The notes beneath the pieces are model-generated. The model saw nothing but the letters and a program-made list of their open reading frames with translations. It did not search any database and had not been told where the DNA came from. The translations under genes were made by a program, and so were the position numbers. From Gemmatimonadota bacterium (GTDB lineage: Bacteria; Gemmatimonadota; Gemmatimonadetes; Longimicrobiales; RSA9): DNA of 7,745 nucleotides. Every line of letters starts with the position of its first letter. Within the stretch, counting starts at the first letter, position 1. Where the stretch lies: assembly GCA_019689775.1 (NCBI GenBank), contig JADGGV010000179.1, positions 1-7,745 on the forward strand. The letters run 5' to 3'. This document shows, piece after piece, positions 6,273 through 7,745 of this stretch.

Positions 6273-6728
6273 CTACGCGAACAGCCCCGTGAGGAGGTGC
6301 GGGAAGTAGACGATCGCGCCGAAGCGGACCAGGCGGCCGGCGGTGCCGAGCACCAGGAACAGCGGGAGGCTCAGCCCGATCATCCCGCACGCCACCGGCA
6401 TCAGGAAGAACGGTGGCACGCCGGCGAGCGCGCTGGCGAAGAGGATAACGCCGGCCAGGCGGCGGTGCCGCTCGAGCCGGGCCGCGACGTCGGTTACCCG
6501 CTCCCAGCGCTTCCCCCGCGGGAGCCGGAACACGCCGCGCCCCGCCAGGAAGAACGCGGTCTTGCCGACCATCTGGCCGAGCACGCCAAGGAGGAGGATC
6601 GGGGTGGCGAGGGCCGCGGGCGCGGTCGCAGCCAGGCCGAAAAGGATCGCCTCGGAGCTGATGATCGGCACGACGCTCCCCGCGAGCGACCCGCCGAAGC
6701 TGGAGAGACAGACGACTAGGGGCTGCAC
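6273..6728 (-). CDS. Small VTT (SNARE-associated/DedA-like, YqaA type) membrane protein
   Basis: A 151-residue inner-membrane protein. Hydrophobic stretches lie near 4-23, 27-60 (ISSEAILFGLAATAPA, then LLLGVLGQMVGKTAFF), 91-112 (LAGVILFASALAGVPPFFLM) and 113-147. The ALAGVPPFFLMPVACGMIGL segment followed by a GRLVRF motif resembles the core of VTT-domain proteins, a family that includes DedA transporters and lipid scramblases. The substrate cannot be inferred. GTG 6728 is preferred because family members start just before the first hydrophobic segment and a GGGAA lies a few bases upstream. An alternative GTG at 6812 would add 28 polar residues with no good ribosome site. It ends with TAG, which abuts an in-frame-elsewhere GTG (6272). 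It is short for DedA (about 200 residues) but in range for YqaA-like proteins. Confidence 0.8.
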   Translation of the reverse strand: MQPLVVCLSSFGGSLAGSVVPIISSEAILFGLAATAPAALATPILLLGVLGQMVGKTAFFLAGRGVFRLPRGKRWERVTDVAARLERHRRLAGVILFASALAGVPPFFLMPVACGMIGLSLPLFLVLGTAGRLVRFGAIVYFPHLLTGLFA

Positions 6729-6958
6729 GACGCTTCCCGATTGGCGGGGACCACCCTGCCCTTTCCCGTCCCATCGGTGCAACGCGCGTACCAGCGGGAC
6801 GTGGAGCGGCACGCCGCCGCCAGGGCGACGGCGGCACTCAAGGGCTTACCCCGATTTGCGTTGCGGGATCCGACGCCCCGGCGGCGTACGCCACCCCCAC
6901 GCCCCCGCCGGCGCGCTGGAGCGACGCTCGCGAGCTCGACCCCGACTCGCGCCGACGG
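6729..6958. other. Intergenic region between arsM and the VTT gene
   Basis: About 230 bases without a supported gene. It holds two perfect 10-base palindromes, GGCGTACGCC (6883-6892) and GCTCGCGAGC (6926-6935). I see no T-run terminator after arsM and no convincing -35/-10 pair for the VTT gene. If the upstream GTG at 6812 is the true VTT start, the gap shrinks to 146 bases. Confidence 0.4.
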
Positions 6959-7745
6959 TCACGCGCAGCAGTCCGGCGCGCAACAGGCCGGCTTCGGCTC
7001 GAGGACCGGCCGCGCCGGCTTCGTCGCCCGGACGAACGCCGCCATGAACCGGCCCTCCACCGCAGCCCGCAACGCCTCCACGTCCAGCCCCGCCTCCTCG
7101 AGGAAGGCCCGGGCGTCCTCGACATCGTAAACCCGCGTCGGCTCGATCGACGGCGACTCGAAGCCGATTTCCCTCAGGAGCCGCTCGAACTCCGCCTCCT
7201 CGAGCGCGCCCGCCACGCACCCGATCCACAGCTCCATGCTGCGCCGCACCGCCGCCGGCACCTCGCCCCGGACCACCACGTCCGACACCGCGAAGCGGCC
7301 ACCCGGCTTGAGCACACGGAACGCCTCCGCGAGCACCCTCCGCTTGTCGCCCGACAGGTTGATCACGCAGTTCGAGATGATCACGTCCACGCTCGCGTCC
7401 GGCAGCGGGATCTCCTCGATGTGCCCCTTCAGGAACTCCACGTTCGTGGCGCCGGCCTCCGCCGCGTTCGCCCGCGCCAGCGCCAGCATCTCGTCCGTCA
7501 TGTCCAGGCCGTACACCTTCCCCGTCGGCCCCACGCGCTTCGCCGAGAGCAGCACGTCGATCCCGCCGCCACTCCCCAGGTCCAGCACCACCTCGCCCGG
7601 CTTCAGCTCGGCCAGCGCCGTCGGGTTGCCGCACCCCAGCGACGCGAGCACCGCCGCCTCCGGCAGCGCCGCCGTCGTCGCCGCGTCGTACAGATCCCGC
7701 GTGATCGGGTCCTCCGAGCCGCAGCTCCCGCCCACCCCGCAGCAC
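6959..7745 (-). CDS. arsM: Arsenite S-adenosylmethionine methyltransferase, 5' end outside the window
   Basis: This enzyme methylates As(III) in the cytoplasm using S-adenosylmethionine, giving methylated and volatile arsenicals. Numbered from the GTG at 7735, the SAM-binding motif I is VLDLGSGGGID (50-60), followed by YGLDMTDEML (75-84) and LKPGGRFAVSD (142-152). The three arsenic-binding cysteines of the family are present: C35 (SLGCGNPTA), C123 (SNCVINLS) and C173 (WIGCVAGAL). The frame continues through the window edge as Cys-Cys-Gly before that GTG, matching the Cys-rich N-terminus of bacterial ArsM, so the GTG is internal and some tens of residues are missing. The protein ends in two Cys pairs (C251-C252, C256-C257), a tail seen in many bacterial ArsM. 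An ArsR repressor or other ars genes would be expected upstream, beyond the right edge, but cannot be seen. Confidence 0.93.
   Translation of the reverse strand, partial: CCGVGGSCGSEDPITRDLYDAATTAALPEAAVLASLGCGNPTALAELKPGEVVLDLGSGGGIDVLLSAKRVGPTGKVYGLDMTDEMLALARANAAEAGATNVEFLKGHIEEIPLPDASVDVIISNCVINLSGDKRRVLAEAFRVLKPGGRFAVSDVVVRGEVPAAVRRSMELWIGCVAGALEEAEFERLLREIGFESPSIEPTRVYDVEDARAFLEEAGLDVEALRAAVEGRFMAAFVRATKPARPVLEPKPACCAPDCCA

Noticed and set aside
5715..6719. A 334-codon plus-strand frame opposite the TPM and VTT genes
   Set aside because: It is low-complexity Arg/Gly/Glu-rich sequence antisense to two supported genes.
5110..6837. Extension of the peptidase frame upstream across the TPM and VTT genes (a 1743-codon frame)
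   Set aside because: The extra 576 residues are Pro/Arg/Ala-rich shadows of two recognisable genes in other frames, and a good ribosome site and signal peptide mark the start at 5109.

Overview
The window is very GC-rich (AT-rich only at bases 1-29 and near 1375-1382 and 1548-1616). It reads as a chromosomal segment of a free-living, high-GC, Gram-negative-type bacterium. A signal-peptide-bearing tricorn/S41 peptidase, Ala/Pro-rich linkers and CACAGAGG-type intergenic repeats would suit Gemmatimonadota or a similar soil/sediment phylum. That placement is an impression from style, not a phylogenetic result.

All five convincing genes lie on the minus strand, so transcription runs from high to low coordinates. 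In transcription order they are: (1) an arsenite S-adenosylmethionine methyltransferase (ArsM), 5' end outside the window (6959-7745); (2) a small VTT/SNARE-associated membrane protein (6273-6728, GTG start preferred); (3) an exported, membrane-anchored TPM-domain protein (5199-6107); (4) a large exported tricorn-protease homologue with beta-propellers, a PDZ and an S41 catalytic domain (1606-5109); (5) a Rieske non-haem-iron oxygenase alpha subunit (117-1229) with the bridging glutamate seen in carnitine/choline-type oxygenases. Many long open frames run antisense or across gene junctions; they are products of GC-rich codon bias and are not annotated.

Genes 2-4 are separated by 166 and 89 bases and could form an envelope-associated transcription unit (membrane transport/scramblase-like protein, TPM protein, periplasmic peptidase). 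ArsM is an arsenic-detoxification gene that probably belongs to a unit extending beyond the right edge. The Rieske gene is set apart by a 376-base gap and looks independently controlled; no reductase or ferredoxin partner is visible.

The most unusual non-coding structure is in that gap. Two inverted, imperfect copies of a CACAGAGG-type repeat (1370-1410 and 1577-1616) bracket about 165 bases that hold several adjacent hairpins, two of them mutually exclusive. The right arm overlaps the last codons and stop of the peptidase gene. Within the peptidase gene there are also a 36-base in-frame tandem repeat (three copies) and a GATCTC triplet repeat. I see no tRNA, rRNA, CRISPR array, transposase or phage gene. 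Nothing in the coding content amounts to a clearly new system.
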